From positions 1 to 60,393 of IMG/VR virus record IMGVR_UViG_3300021092_001988: a stretch of DNA of 60,393 nucleotides; one strand, 5' to 3'. Position 1 is the stretch's first letter. The number at the start of each line of letters is the position of its first letter. The notes beneath the pieces were generated by a model. That model ran no database searches, was not told the DNA's origin, and saw only the letters and a program-made list of their open reading frames with translations. Shown one piece after another: positions 8,151-16,544 of this stretch. The position numbers and the translations under genes are program-made. The stretch is from a virus.

Positions 8151-8717
8151 ATGGATAGACTAATCTTAAAGGTGGGGTTTTACTCGATATATGAAAAGGT
8201 TATTAATAATCGTAAAATTTATACCGTTGATAACGGTAAAATTATCTATTCAAATAGATTTAAAAAGTATTTTCCTAATTCAAACAGGGATGTAAAGGAA
8301 TTTAGTGATTTGGATAACGCTAAAAAATATGTTCAAGGTGAAATCAAAAAACACGCGTTGAGTAAGAAGAAAAAAATAGAAAAGTTACCAAAATCACTAT
8401 ACTTGATTTTAATGAAAGAAGAGAAAACGCAAAAAATTTTTGTAAAAGTAGGTATTACATCAAAAAGATTTATTTTACGTAGATTTAGTAAGGGTTACGG
8501 ATATAAGGGGTATACTTTAGAAACGATTTTAAGAAGAATTGACACTAAAGACGCTGAAAAACTAGAAGAAACAATAAAAGAAAAACTAAATAAAAAAAGG
8601 GGTGTAAAAAAATTTAAACCCATTTTGGAAAATTTTTCCGGTTATTCAGAATGTTTTTCTTACGATTCCCTAAATGAAATTATAACTATATTTGATTCAC
8701 TAACAAAAAATTGTTAG
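8151..8717 (+). CDS. GIY-YIG / T5orf172-like nuclease-fold protein
   Basis: A 188-residue basic protein. The C-terminal half (from about residue 80) reads LYLILMKEE, then VKVGITSKRFILRRF, then a helix with EKLEETIKEKL. This pattern (Y strand, VKVGIT, Arg-rich helix, conserved Glu) matches T5orf172/MUG113-type GIY-YIG domains. Such domains occur in phage mobile nucleases and DNA-binding proteins. The classic GIY and YIG tripeptides are diverged, so activity is uncertain. The 3' end overlaps the convergent gene by four bases. Confidence 0.55.
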   Translation: MDRLILKVGFYSIYEKVINNRKIYTVDNGKIIYSNRFKKYFPNSNRDVKEFSDLDNAKKYVQGEIKKHALSKKKKIEKLPKSLYLILMKEEKTQKIFVKVGITSKRFILRRFSKGYGYKGYTLETILRRIDTKDAEKLEETIKEKLNKKRGVKKFKPILENFSGYSECFSYDSLNEIITIFDSLTKNC

Positions 8718-9061
8718 ATTGATTTTGGTTTTCTGCCTCTTTTTATTGGTGTATCTAATACAGACACCTCCGTTTTCTTTTTTAACTCTTTGTTTTTGCT
8801 TTCTAAAAACTCAACCTTTATTCTAAGTTCAGCAACTTCTCGAGTTAAATCTAATATTTTGGACCTTAGGTCGTCTTTTTCGGAAGACGACTTTTCTAAC
8901 AAAATTTCAAGTTTTGTTATGCGTTCTCTACACTCATCTTTCATGTAATCCTCTGATTTTTCTTTTCTCATAGCTCTTTTTTCGTAATATCTCCACGCGC
9001 TAGCGGAACCTAAAACCGTGATTATTGTAATTAGTACCGTGTAAAAAGAATCCATGTCCAT
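8714..9061 (-). CDS. Membrane-anchored coiled-coil protein (spanin- or holin-like)
   Basis: A 115-residue protein. Residues 5-25 (FYTVLITIITVLGSASAW) form one membrane helix. The remainder is a long heptad-like helix rich in Lys and Glu with a basic tail. The layout of one N-terminal helix plus coiled coil is seen in inner-membrane spanins (Rz-like) and in several small phage membrane proteins. No holin family motif is visible, so the lysis role is only a suggestion. Confidence 0.6.
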   Translation of the reverse strand: MDMDSFYTVLITIITVLGSASAWRYYEKRAMRKEKSEDYMKDECRERITKLEILLEKSSSEKDDLRSKILDLTREVAELRIKVEFLESKNKELKKKTEVSVLDTPIKRGRKPKSI

Positions 9062-9143
9062 TAGCTAATTTTTATTTAATAAATATACCAAAATTACATA
9101 TTGTTCACTTTTTTATTTAAGTTAATTTTAATATATTATTGAT

Positions 9144-9698
9144 GTGAGCGTAATTGTCAATTTCTTTGGGGGGCCAGGTATTGGTAAATCAACACAAAGC
9201 TCTGAATTGTTTACTTTGATGAAAAAAAATCACATGGATGTTGAATTAACATTCGAATACCCAAAAATTGTTGCTTGGGAAGAAAATTACTCAACAATAA
9301 AAGACCAATTTTTTGTTACAGCTAATCAACATAGAAATATCAGTAGGCTTTATGGTAAGGTAAAATATATCATTGTAGATTCACCAATAATATTAGGAAC
9401 GGTTTACAAAGATTTATATAATGATACACCCGAATATCCCGCAACCTTCTATGATAATTCATTTGATTACTTTATTTTCAAATTATTTAAAAAGTACAAC
9501 AATTTCAACGTTTTATTAAACAGGGATGACACCACATTTAATGAAAATGGTAGGTTTCAAAATTTAATTCAATCTAAAGAGATAGATGATGTAATAAAAC
9601 GTAGATTGATAGACCATTCAATTCCTTTTGTTGAGTTTTCGGTTGGAAAAAATACTGCTGGAGATATATTTAGTTATATATTAAAAAACCAACTATGA
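9144..9698 (+). CDS. P-loop nucleoside/nucleotide kinase-like ATPase
   Basis: A 184-residue protein starting at GTG; the nearby ATG at 9142 is out of frame. Residues 7-17 (FFGGPGIGKSTQ) form a Walker A loop, and YIIVDSPIILG (around residue 75) looks like a Walker B/DSP motif. The fold matches the AAA_28 / deoxynucleoside-kinase-like group common in phages. A role in nucleotide or metabolite phosphorylation is likely, substrate unknown. The stop overlaps the start of the secreted nuclease gene (ATGA), so the two are translationally coupled. Confidence 0.65.
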   Translation: MSVIVNFFGGPGIGKSTQSSELFTLMKKNHMDVELTFEYPKIVAWEENYSTIKDQFFVTANQHRNISRLYGKVKYIIVDSPIILGTVYKDLYNDTPEYPATFYDNSFDYFIFKLFKKYNNFNVLLNRDDTTFNENGRFQNLIQSKEIDDVIKRRLIDHSIPFVEFSVGKNTAGDIFSYILKNQL

Positions 9699-10297
9699 AA
9701 AAACTATCTATTCTTGTTGTTTTATCGTTTTTGTTGTTAATAACAACATCATTAACAACACAGAAAGATTTAATCCGTGTAAAAAATAACGTATTTGAAG
9801 TAAAGTACTCACAAATATTAGAGGAGCCAATATGGTTAATTTATAAATCAACAAATAGACGAACAAATGTTAATAGAGGGTCAATGGATTTTTATACGGA
9901 ACAAGGTGTACACACATCTGACGGTGGCGATTATAAAAACAATGTGTGGGATAAAGGTCATTTAGCACCTGCTGCCACTTTTTCCGACAATATGGAAAAT
10001 TTAAAACAAACTTTTAGTTATTTAAATTGTGCATTACAACACCAAGACTTAAATAGGGGTGAATGGAGGTTACTTGAGGAACAAGAAAGACTTTGGGACG
10101 ATAAAGAACCATTAACTATTAAAATAGACTTGATTTTTGACAAAAATTCTCAGAAATTAGAGACAGGTGCAACAGTCCCATCTTTTTTTGTTAAACATAT
10201 TCATTTTGATAAAAGTGAAAAATGGTCTTGTTTCAAGTTTGAGAACAAAAAACCAACAAAAAGGTGGACAGAACATCAAATAACCTGTAAACACTAA
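9695..10297 (+). CDS. Secreted DNA/RNA non-specific endonuclease (NUC1-like)
   Basis: A 200-residue protein. Residues 1-22 (MKKLSILVVLSFLLLITTSL) form a signal peptide. Around residue 87 it has WDKGHLAPAATF, matching the D-R-G-H active-site motif of the DNA/RNA non-specific endonuclease family with Lys for Arg. About 20 residues later SYLNCALQ and NRGEWRLLE supply the metal-binding Asn and Glu expected in this family. The mature enzyme would act outside the cytoplasm. It is coupled to the kinase gene upstream. An exported nuclease in a phage is unusual. Confidence 0.8.
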   Translation: MKKLSILVVLSFLLLITTSLTTQKDLIRVKNNVFEVKYSQILEEPIWLIYKSTNRRTNVNRGSMDFYTEQGVHTSDGGDYKNNVWDKGHLAPAATFSDNMENLKQTFSYLNCALQHQDLNRGEWRLLEEQERLWDDKEPLTIKIDLIFDKNSQKLETGATVPSFFVKHIHFDKSEKWSCFKFENKKPTKRWTEHQITCKH

Positions 10298-10298
10298 T

Positions 10299-10508
10299 AT
10301 GCTCTGTAAAGAATTATTTAATTTTCAAAATAAATTATATTTTATTGAACGAAGAATAAAAGAAACAAGGGTTAAACCTGAATTTATCGAGGACTTAAAA
10401 AAATATTGGGGGTGTGATAATGTTGTTCGTCAAATGAATAGACAAACAAATGAAAATTATCTATTATTTTTGAAGGAAATACCCGAAGCGGAAATCTTAC
10501 CTGATTAA
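10299..10508 (+). CDS. Small hypothetical protein
   Basis: A 69-residue charged, helical protein that follows the nuclease gene by one base. It overlaps the convergent HExxH gene by 12 bases. No motif is recognised. Tight packing with the two upstream genes suggests one transcription unit. Confidence 0.55.
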   Translation: MLCKELFNFQNKLYFIERRIKETRVKPEFIEDLKKYWGCDNVVRQMNRQTNENYLLFLKEIPEAEILPD

Positions 10509-10895
10509 TTTCTTTAATTCTTTTATACACTCTTTAGTGTATTTTATTTCATTTCTTTTCGCTTGTCTTTCACATGGATTTTGTGAATAGTAATAACATT
10601 TTTCATAAAGTCGATATAAATAACTTGATTGTAGGTAATGGGTATACTCATGAATTATTGTTGAGATTATATCATCTATGGTTTCGCAGTTAGAAATATA
10701 AATGACAATTTTGTTTTTATTAAAACAGTATTGTCCATAGTACCACATCTTGCCTTCGATTCGAGATTTATCATTAATTTCAAGAATTAACTTTTTTCTC
10801 TTTCTACTGTTAACCCCAAAATTCTCAACACACCACTCAAGAGCCATCTTGGTGTAAGAAATCTTCAACTCTTCGTCAATATTTCTTTTAGACAT
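10497..10895 (-). CDS. HExxH zinc metalloprotease-like protein
   Basis: A 132-residue protein. Residues about 88-97 read TIIHEYTHYLQ, an HExxH zinc site in a helix, and about 20 residues later NPCERQAKRNE may supply the third ligand (Glu) as in gluzincin- or SprT-like domains. It has a basic N-terminal half. Small stand-alone HExxH proteins are common in large phages, function unknown. It overlaps the next gene (ending 10888) by eight bases, so they form an operon. A second HExxH protein occurs at 29561. Confidence 0.65.
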   Translation of the reverse strand: MSKRNIDEELKISYTKMALEWCVENFGVNSRKRKKLILEINDKSRIEGKMWYYGQYCFNKNKIVIYISNCETIDDIISTIIHEYTHYLQSSYLYRLYEKCYYYSQNPCERQAKRNEIKYTKECIKELKKLIR

Positions 10896-11244
10896 CGTTT
10901 GGTTTGTTTGTCTTAATAGTTCTTTTTGTTCTTATATTTGTTTTAGTCATATCTAACAATTTATCCAAGTTAGATTCTATATTTTTTAAGACTTCAGCAA
11001 ATTCATAATTCTCCAAGTTTTCATTTCTATTTTTTAATGATTTTAATAAATTTGGTAAAATAGCCTCGTTTGTGTTTAATTTAACATTCATCGATTTGAT
11101 TACCATTTTGAGTATTAAAAATTGGGTGGTGATTTTTTTCTCCTTTGAGAATGTAAAATAACTTTCAACTGACACATTTAGAAGTACACTTTTACTTATT
11201 GAATCTAAAAATTTGATTACCGCCACCGATTGTTTTGCTTTCAT
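10888..11244 (-). CDS. Hypothetical helical protein
   Basis: A 118-residue basic, helical protein. I choose the ATG at 11242-11244 (MKAKQSVAVIKFL) over a TTG six codons upstream. It contains LNVSVESYFTFSKEKKIT and a Lys/Asn-rich C-terminus. No family is recognised. The TATTTATA motif at 11263-11270 lies upstream on the same strand. Confidence 0.6.
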   Translation of the reverse strand: MKAKQSVAVIKFLDSISKSVLLNVSVESYFTFSKEKKITTQFLILKMVIKSMNVKLNTNEAILPNLLKSLKNRNENLENYEFAEVLKNIESNLDKLLDMTKTNIRTKRTIKTNKPNDV

Positions 11245-11262
11245 TTTGACCTTTCGTTTCAA

Positions 11263-11270
11263 TATAAATA
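11263..11270 (-). promoter_or_regulatory. TATTTATA promoter-like motif
   Basis: Minus-strand TATTTATA 18 bases upstream of the ATG at 11244. Confidence 0.35.
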
Positions 11271-11382
11271 TTTTATTATTTTATTTTGAATTTAAAGGGC
11301 GTCATTACCTTAAATTTAATTATAATATTGATAATCAATATATTAAATACTTTTTATTTGATAAGTAGTTGATTTTAAAAAA

Positions 11383-11742
11383 TTATTTTGCCCACTTACC
11401 TCGACTTACTATTTGTGCGATTATACCATATACGGATAGGTCAGAATATGTGTCTTGAACACACTCACCTACAGTATCTTCTTTGCCCAATAATACTAAC
11501 TGTTTGAGCCTTTGTATTTTATCATTCATTCTAAACCACAAACCCGTTTGAGATAATTTTATTTCCTCAGGAGTTTCTAATCTAGTACCAACCGAAATAT
11601 TATCGGGTCCGTAGTTCATTTGTTTTTTACAAAACAGTTCGTACTGTTCTTTTAGGATTTTTTTAAATTCTGCGGTAGTTTCGGGATATCGTTCCTCACA
11701 CGCTTTAATTGATGAAGATGGTTCTATTTTTCCTGTTGTCAT
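11383..11742 (-). CDS. DUF1599 / nucleotide-modification-associated domain protein
   Basis: A 119-residue helical protein. The pattern KQMNYGPDNIS, then LWFRMNDKIQRLKQL, then VQDTYSDLSVYGIIA (K..YG, R..DK..RL..L, E...D...DL..Y) matches DUF1599, a MazG-like all-alpha fold called nucleotide modification associated domain 1. Such domains are found near phage nucleotide metabolism genes. The acidic residues in the helices could bind Mg. It lies close to the IMPDH/GMPR gene. It may process nucleotides, but the substrate is unknown. Confidence 0.7.
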   Translation of the reverse strand: MTTGKIEPSSSIKACEERYPETTAEFKKILKEQYELFCKKQMNYGPDNISVGTRLETPEEIKLSQTGLWFRMNDKIQRLKQLVLLGKEDTVGECVQDTYSDLSVYGIIAQIVSRGKWAK

Positions 11743-11795
11743 ATTACATTTAATTTATTATTTAAATAATAAACAAAAAAATCTGAAAAACCAAA

Positions 11796-11803
11796 TATTT
11801 ATA
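11796..11803 (+). promoter_or_regulatory. TATTTATA promoter-like motif
   Basis: TATTTATA 14 bases upstream of the ATG at 11818. Confidence 0.35.
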
Positions 11804-11817
11804 TAAAAATCCCAGAC

Positions 11818-12051
11818 ATGGAAAATACAGAATTTAATAAAGAAACCAAATTTCCCGAAACAACAAAATCTAAACAATTAGTTCAAATGTTATCATTTAG
11901 AGTTGTTCCCGCGTATTTTAGAGAGATAGAAAAAGTTGCAAATAAGAAAAAAATGAGTGTATCTAAATTGATTCGTACCTACATTAAAGAGGGTATGAAA
12001 AGTGACAATGCAATCAGTAGTGCGGAAGACAAAGAATTTAGAGTTGAATAA
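11818..12051 (+). CDS. Ribbon-helix-helix-like DNA-binding protein
   Basis: A 77-residue protein. Residues 25-60 read LSFRVVPAYFREIEKVANKK then MSVSKLIRTYIKEGM: a strand followed by two helices with S-V-S-K-L-I, as in CopG/RHH repressors. The N- and C-termini are charged and flexible. It probably acts as a small transcription regulator. The target is unknown. The stop abuts the convergent IMPDH/GMPR gene. Confidence 0.6.
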   Translation: MENTEFNKETKFPETTKSKQLVQMLSFRVVPAYFREIEKVANKKKMSVSKLIRTYIKEGMKSDNAISSAEDKEFRVE

Positions 12052-13116
12052 TTATTTATCAAATCTTTTAAATCCATTCATTGAAATGTGATTATATTTG
12101 ACTCCGCCGATGAAATGGTGGAGTTCTTTTTTTCCCGCATAACTCATCGCAGACTTTAGATATGATTCAAAATTATTTACCCAACCCTCAATTGTATATT
12201 CAACCACTTGAGTTCGAACCACACCTTCTGAAGTAGTTAGATTTTCTTTTCCCCAACTCGTTTGAACTTCTTTGGTTGACATACCCCTAAAAGTTTTATA
12301 TAAATTAATATCTGCGTCAAACATTTCTTTTGTTTCTTTTGAATATTGGTCAACTTTATCATAAACACTAATCGTTGAAGTTCCGGTTTTTTTACTTGTT
12401 TCACCAGCACTCTCTAAACACTTATTCAAAATTGAACCTAACATTACAATATCCGCACCTAAAGCAAGGGCTTTAATTACATCCGAGTATTTTTTGAATC
12501 CACCATCGGCTACTATTTTTGTGTTAGTACTCAACCATCTTTCGTTTTTAATTTTTCTACACTCAGATATTAATGATGCCATAGGGTAACCAACGCCTGT
12601 TTGAACAGTTGTCAAACAACCATTGCCATTACCAATACCAATTCTTACGTAATCAGCACCTACTTTGGAATATTCATAAAATGTTTCGGGATTTGCAACA
12701 TTACCAACCATTAATTTAATATTTGTTCCGTATTTTTTCTTTGCTTGTTCGGTCATTATCAACAAGTCTTTCATGTGCCCATTAGCCACATCAATTAGTA
12801 CTAACATTGGTTGTTCCTCGGAATATTCGGTCCTTGTTGACTCTAAAAATAATTTTTCAAAGTCAGACATACTGTAAGAAAGAAAAATACTACAATCCAC
12901 CCACGATGAATCAGGATTTTTAATTCTTGGCAATACGGGTAAAATACCTTGCTCTTTAAATAAATCAAAATTGGTTTGACTTACAACCGTATCCATTGGG
13001 GCTGTCATTAATGGTAATAATCCATTACTCAAACGACAATTAATCTCACTACGAGAGCGGACATCAGAAGTTATTGCTGGTTCAATTAGTATGTCGTCAA
13101 AATCAAACAATTGCAT
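12052..13116 (-). CDS. IMP dehydrogenase / GMP reductase family enzyme
   Basis: A 354-residue TIM-barrel enzyme without CBS domains, the size of GMP reductase. Visible motifs: FDFDDILIEPA at the N-terminus, PLMTAPMDTV, GADYVRIGIGNGNGCLTT (active-site Cys in the catalytic loop, IMPDH/GMPR-like), IVADGGFKKYSDVIKALALG and VMLGSILNK (phosphate-binding loops), and an ESAGET flap. It interconverts IMP with XMP or GMP; lack of CBS domains favours the reductase form. A phage-encoded copy would shift purine pools. The start MQLFDFDD fits the family N-terminus. Confidence 0.85.
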   Translation of the reverse strand: MQLFDFDDILIEPAITSDVRSRSEINCRLSNGLLPLMTAPMDTVVSQTNFDLFKEQGILPVLPRIKNPDSSWVDCSIFLSYSMSDFEKLFLESTRTEYSEEQPMLVLIDVANGHMKDLLIMTEQAKKKYGTNIKLMVGNVANPETFYEYSKVGADYVRIGIGNGNGCLTTVQTGVGYPMASLISECRKIKNERWLSTNTKIVADGGFKKYSDVIKALALGADIVMLGSILNKCLESAGETSKKTGTSTISVYDKVDQYSKETKEMFDADINLYKTFRGMSTKEVQTSWGKENLTTSEGVVRTQVVEYTIEGWVNNFESYLKSAMSYAGKKELHHFIGGVKYNHISMNGFKRFDK

Positions 13117-13187
13117 TTTTTCTCTTTTTAGTTATTTATCAAAAAGGTAAGTAAAATAATTTAATTTACCAAACACCTAAACCAAGA

Positions 13188-13195
13188 TATTTATA
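13188..13195 (+). promoter_or_regulatory. TATTTATA promoter-like motif
   Basis: TATTTATAGGATATG: the octamer ends four bases before the ATG at 13200. The same TATTTATA(A)GGATA context occurs before 30606 and 50107. Confidence 0.4.
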
Positions 13196-13199
13196 GGAT

Positions 13200-13532
13200 A
13201 TGGAATTAAACAAAATCAATGAAAATGACGTGTTGAATATACTTAGGAGCGTTTTGTATGAGGAAGTTTCTAAAGTTAACAGGAACGATTACAACAGGGT
13301 TCAGTTCAAAATCGATGAGTTGGAATTCCAACTTAGTGAAACCATTAAGGAGTTAAGAAAATTACAAGATTTAACACCAGATGGATTAAAAACTTTAACA
13401 AACGGTAGATTCAAGACGATATCAGATAATTTATCTAATGCACATTCTACGTTGAAAGTTTTAAAAAACAAAGTTAAAACCCATAAAAAATATTCTAATC
13501 AAAGTCAAGCTGAAGAAAAGAGAGTAAAATAA
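13200..13532 (+). CDS. Hypothetical coiled-coil protein
   Basis: A 110-residue protein that is almost wholly helical, with heptad-like Leu/Ile spacing (KIDELEFQLSETIKELRKL). It may form a coiled coil. The C-terminus is basic. No family is recognised. It is convergent with the next gene; the stops are adjacent. Confidence 0.6.
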   Translation: MELNKINENDVLNILRSVLYEEVSKVNRNDYNRVQFKIDELEFQLSETIKELRKLQDLTPDGLKTLTNGRFKTISDNLSNAHSTLKVLKNKVKTHKKYSNQSQAEEKRVK

Positions 13533-13904
13533 TTATTCCTCATTATCTAACCCACTTCCAATATTCTTAACTATTTCCCTTCCTTTATCGGTCAAAAAAA
13601 ACCTTTCTTCATTATTTTCATCTTCAATGGAGTCTATGATTCCTTTTTTTTGTAGTTCATATAAAAGACTACCGGTGACTATTTCTTTTAGAAATTCTTC
13701 CATGTCGTCTTGATTGAAGATATTTTCTAATGAGTCTTCATCTAAGTCGCCATTAATAAATTTTGTTGTGAGTTTATCACAGAAGAACTCCAACGCGTAA
13801 GATTCGTCTTCAATCTCATACTCATTAAAAAAATCAGATTCCCTAAGTAAGAGAACAATTTCACTCGCCTTTTCCATGACGATTGGTTGGTATATGTTTT
13901 TCAT
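13533..13904 (-). CDS. Acidic protein with winged-helix-like C-terminus
   Basis: A 123-residue acidic protein. Residues about 78-115 (LLYELQKKGIIDSIEDENNE then FFLTDKGREIV) resemble the end of a winged helix-turn-helix domain: helix, wing, and the common LTDKGRE motif. The N-terminal part is helical and negatively charged. It may be a small regulator, but the recognition helix is not clear. Confidence 0.5.
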   Translation of the reverse strand: MKNIYQPIVMEKASEIVLLLRESDFFNEYEIEDESYALEFFCDKLTTKFINGDLDEDSLENIFNQDDMEEFLKEIVTGSLLYELQKKGIIDSIEDENNEERFFLTDKGREIVKNIGSGLDNEE

Positions 13905-13939
13905 GTTTTAAGTGTCTTAGTAAAGTATAAGAAATAAAG

Positions 13940-14014
13940 ATGAAAAAACAAAGACCTCTTGACATTGATACAATAAATGGTTATTTTTTAAAAAAAAGTT
14001 TACGGTATGCCTGA
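13940..14014 (+). CDS. Possible 24-residue leader peptide before the glycosyltransferase block
   Basis: ATG at 13940 opens a short frame (MKKQRPLDIDTINGYFLKK...) that ends with TGA at 14012-14014, overlapping the first glycosyltransferase start by eight bases. It lies right at the head of the long sugar operon, so translational coupling or a leader role is possible. It could also be chance. Confidence 0.25.
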   Translation: MKKQRPLDIDTINGYFLKKSLRYA

Positions 14015-15263
14015 TAATAGAAAAATTTTTATACAGATAGCGGCCTACAGGGATAAAGAACTGTTACCAACACTCAAAGATTGTATAAAGAAAGCCAAAA
14101 ACCCTGATAAACTCGTATTTTCCATTGCCTGGCAACACTCAAAAGATGATGAGTGGGATAATTTAGATGAATGGAAATGTGACCCACGATTTAAAATAAT
14201 CGACATCAATCATACAAAAGCTAAAGGTCCGTGTTGGGCGAGACATATCTTACAACAACAATATGATGGTGAAGAGTACACTTTACAATTGGACTCACAT
14301 CACAGATTTACAAAAAATTGGGATGAAGAATTAATTATAGAATTAAAAAAATTACAGGAAAAGGGTCATAAAAAACCCATGTTAACGGGATACATACCCT
14401 CATACGAACCTGAGAACGACCCAAAAGGTCGTTTAGACGTACCATGGAAAATGAACTTTGATAGATTTAGTCCTGATGGTAATATACATTTTCTTCCGGC
14501 ATCAATTGATGATTTTAAAGAAAGAGACGAGCCTGTCAAAGCTAGATTTTATTCCGCTCACTTTTGTTTCACTCTTGGTCAATTTGCGTTAGAAGTACAA
14601 CATGACCCCGATTATTATTTTCATGGTGAGGAAATTTCGATATCTGTTAGAGCCTATACCCATGGATATGATTTATTCCATTTACATCGAGTTTTAATAT
14701 GGCACTATTACACTCGTAGGGGTTCCACTAAACAGTGGGATGACGACCCGATATGGCACAAAAGAAATGAGTACAGTCATTATAAAAATAGGAAACTATT
14801 TGGTATGGAGAATGACGGTAAAGAAATTGATTTTGGTGATTTTGGTTTTGGTCCAAATAGAACTCTTGAACAATACGAAAGATATTCGGGTATCTCTTTT
14901 AAAAAAAGAGCGACACAAAGATATACATTAGATTACAACCACCCACCAAATCCATATATTGAAGACCAAATCGAATATGATAATTCATTTACTTCACATT
15001 TTAAACATTGTATAGATATTGGTTACCATGATGTACCTCATGACGACTACACGTTTTGGGCGGTGTCTTTTAATGATGAAAATGGTAATGAAATTTACAG
15101 ACAAGACGCCTCACCTGAAGAAATTCGAATGATGAAAAGAGATGTGGACGGTTACTGTAAACTATGGAGAAGTTTTGAAACGGTAAGTAAACCCGCTAAA
15201 TGGTATGTTTGGCCACATTCAGAAAAACATGGTTGGGGTAATAGACTAGAGGGTGTAATTTAA
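14007..15263 (+). CDS. Glycosyltransferase, GlcNAc-transferase (PF11397-like) family, copy 1
   Basis: A 418-residue soluble protein. The N-terminal 140 residues form a GT-A domain: IFIQIAAYRDKELLPTLKDC, WQHSKDDEWDN, AKGPCWARHILQQQY and LQLDSHHRFTKNWD. The DSHHRF acidic motif (DxD-like) is characteristic of the Skp1-GlcNAc-transferase-like family. The C-terminal part has HGEEISISVRAYTHGYDLFH, also typical. It likely transfers a sugar from a nucleotide donor to a phage structure or host glycan. It is the first gene of a long rightward block and is followed by a close paralogue. Confidence 0.85.
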   Translation: MPDNRKIFIQIAAYRDKELLPTLKDCIKKAKNPDKLVFSIAWQHSKDDEWDNLDEWKCDPRFKIIDINHTKAKGPCWARHILQQQYDGEEYTLQLDSHHRFTKNWDEELIIELKKLQEKGHKKPMLTGYIPSYEPENDPKGRLDVPWKMNFDRFSPDGNIHFLPASIDDFKERDEPVKARFYSAHFCFTLGQFALEVQHDPDYYFHGEEISISVRAYTHGYDLFHLHRVLIWHYYTRRGSTKQWDDDPIWHKRNEYSHYKNRKLFGMENDGKEIDFGDFGFGPNRTLEQYERYSGISFKKRATQRYTLDYNHPPNPYIEDQIEYDNSFTSHFKHCIDIGYHDVPHDDYTFWAVSFNDENGNEIYRQDASPEEIRMMKRDVDGYCKLWRSFETVSKPAKWYVWPHSEKHGWGNRLEGVI

Positions 15264-15271
15264 TAAAATAT

Positions 15272-16540
15272 ATGGAAAAAATATTAGTTCATTTACCAGC
15301 ATATAGGGAACCTGAGTTATTACCTACAATAAAAAGTGCGTTAGAAAACGCCCAGTTTCCCGAAAGAATTCACTTTGGTATTTGTCGACAATTTAACCCC
15401 GAGGATGGTTTTGATAATGTTGATGAGTATAGAGATGACCCACGATTTAAAATAAAAGACATTCATTATACCGAAGCAAAAGGTTTAGCGTATGCACGTT
15501 CTGTCATTAATGAAGAATTGTTAACCGATGAAGATTTTGTTTGTCAATTAGACTCTCATCATAGATTTTCTGAGAATTGGGATTCTAAATTGATTGGTTG
15601 GTATCACGAATTAAAGGAGGATGGACATAATCCACTTATTTGTGGTTATTTACCTTACTATGACCCGTTTAATGACCCTGAAAAAAGAGTTCACGAACCT
15701 TGGTTCTCAAGAGCTGAATGTTTTTACCCACATGGTACAATATTCATAAGACCTGCCGGTGTTCGTGGTGGTTGGCAAGACTTGACAAAACCATATCCCG
15801 CCAGATTCTTAAGTGGTCATTTTTGTTTTGGTCCTAATAAATGGGCTAAAGAAGTTAGGCACGACCCAAATATCTTTTTTGCTGGTGAAGAAATCAATCT
15901 TTCGGTTCGGAGTTTTACACATGGATACGATTTGTTTCACCCACATCAAGTTGTTATATGGCACGCAACCATGAGAGAAGAACGCGCTGGTAAATTGGTA
16001 TGGGATGACCAACATAAACGGGGTGAAAGTATGTGGTGGAAAGGTAATGACGTTGCTCGTTCAAGAATTAGACAACTATTGTGCACTGAGGATAATGGTC
16101 ACGATTTAGGACCATATGGGTTGGGAACTGATAGGACTATTCGTGACTATGAAAAATATGCGGGTATTCATTTCAAGAAAAGAGCGTTTCAAAAGTGGAC
16201 AATTGACGATAAATTCCCACCTAATCCACAATTTGATACAGAGGAAGAGTGGGAGGAATCATTTATGAAATCATTTTACTATTTAGTTAATATTGATAGA
16301 AATGACCTACCTGAAAATGATTATGATTTTATATTGGTAGCGTATGATGATGAAAATGGGTTATCAATATTTAACAAGTACATTGATGGTCATAATTTAC
16401 AAAAATTTTTAAATGGTGATGGACCAATTCACTACGAAGAAATGTTTTTGATTGAAAAAGAACCAAAAAGAGTCGTTTATTGGGCTCACTCACCTGAAAG
16501 AGGATGGGTAGAAAGAAAAGAAATAAATTTAAATAATTAA
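15272..16540 (+). CDS. Glycosyltransferase, GlcNAc-transferase (PF11397-like) family, copy 2
   Basis: A 422-residue paralogue of the preceding gene, eight bases downstream. The same motifs appear in the same order: PAYREPELLPTIKSAL, AKGLAYARSVINEEL, CQLDSHHRFSENWD, and FAGEEINLSVRSFTHGYDLF. The duplicates share the same core but differ in the C-terminal third, which may give different acceptor specificity. No membrane segment is visible. Probably acts with its neighbours in building a phage-directed glycan. Confidence 0.85.
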   Translation: MEKILVHLPAYREPELLPTIKSALENAQFPERIHFGICRQFNPEDGFDNVDEYRDDPRFKIKDIHYTEAKGLAYARSVINEELLTDEDFVCQLDSHHRFSENWDSKLIGWYHELKEDGHNPLICGYLPYYDPFNDPEKRVHEPWFSRAECFYPHGTIFIRPAGVRGGWQDLTKPYPARFLSGHFCFGPNKWAKEVRHDPNIFFAGEEINLSVRSFTHGYDLFHPHQVVIWHATMREERAGKLVWDDQHKRGESMWWKGNDVARSRIRQLLCTEDNGHDLGPYGLGTDRTIRDYEKYAGIHFKKRAFQKWTIDDKFPPNPQFDTEEEWEESFMKSFYYLVNIDRNDLPENDYDFILVAYDDENGLSIFNKYIDGHNLQKFLNGDGPIHYEEMFLIEKEPKRVVYWAHSPERGWVERKEINLNN

Positions 16541-16544
16541 AAAA

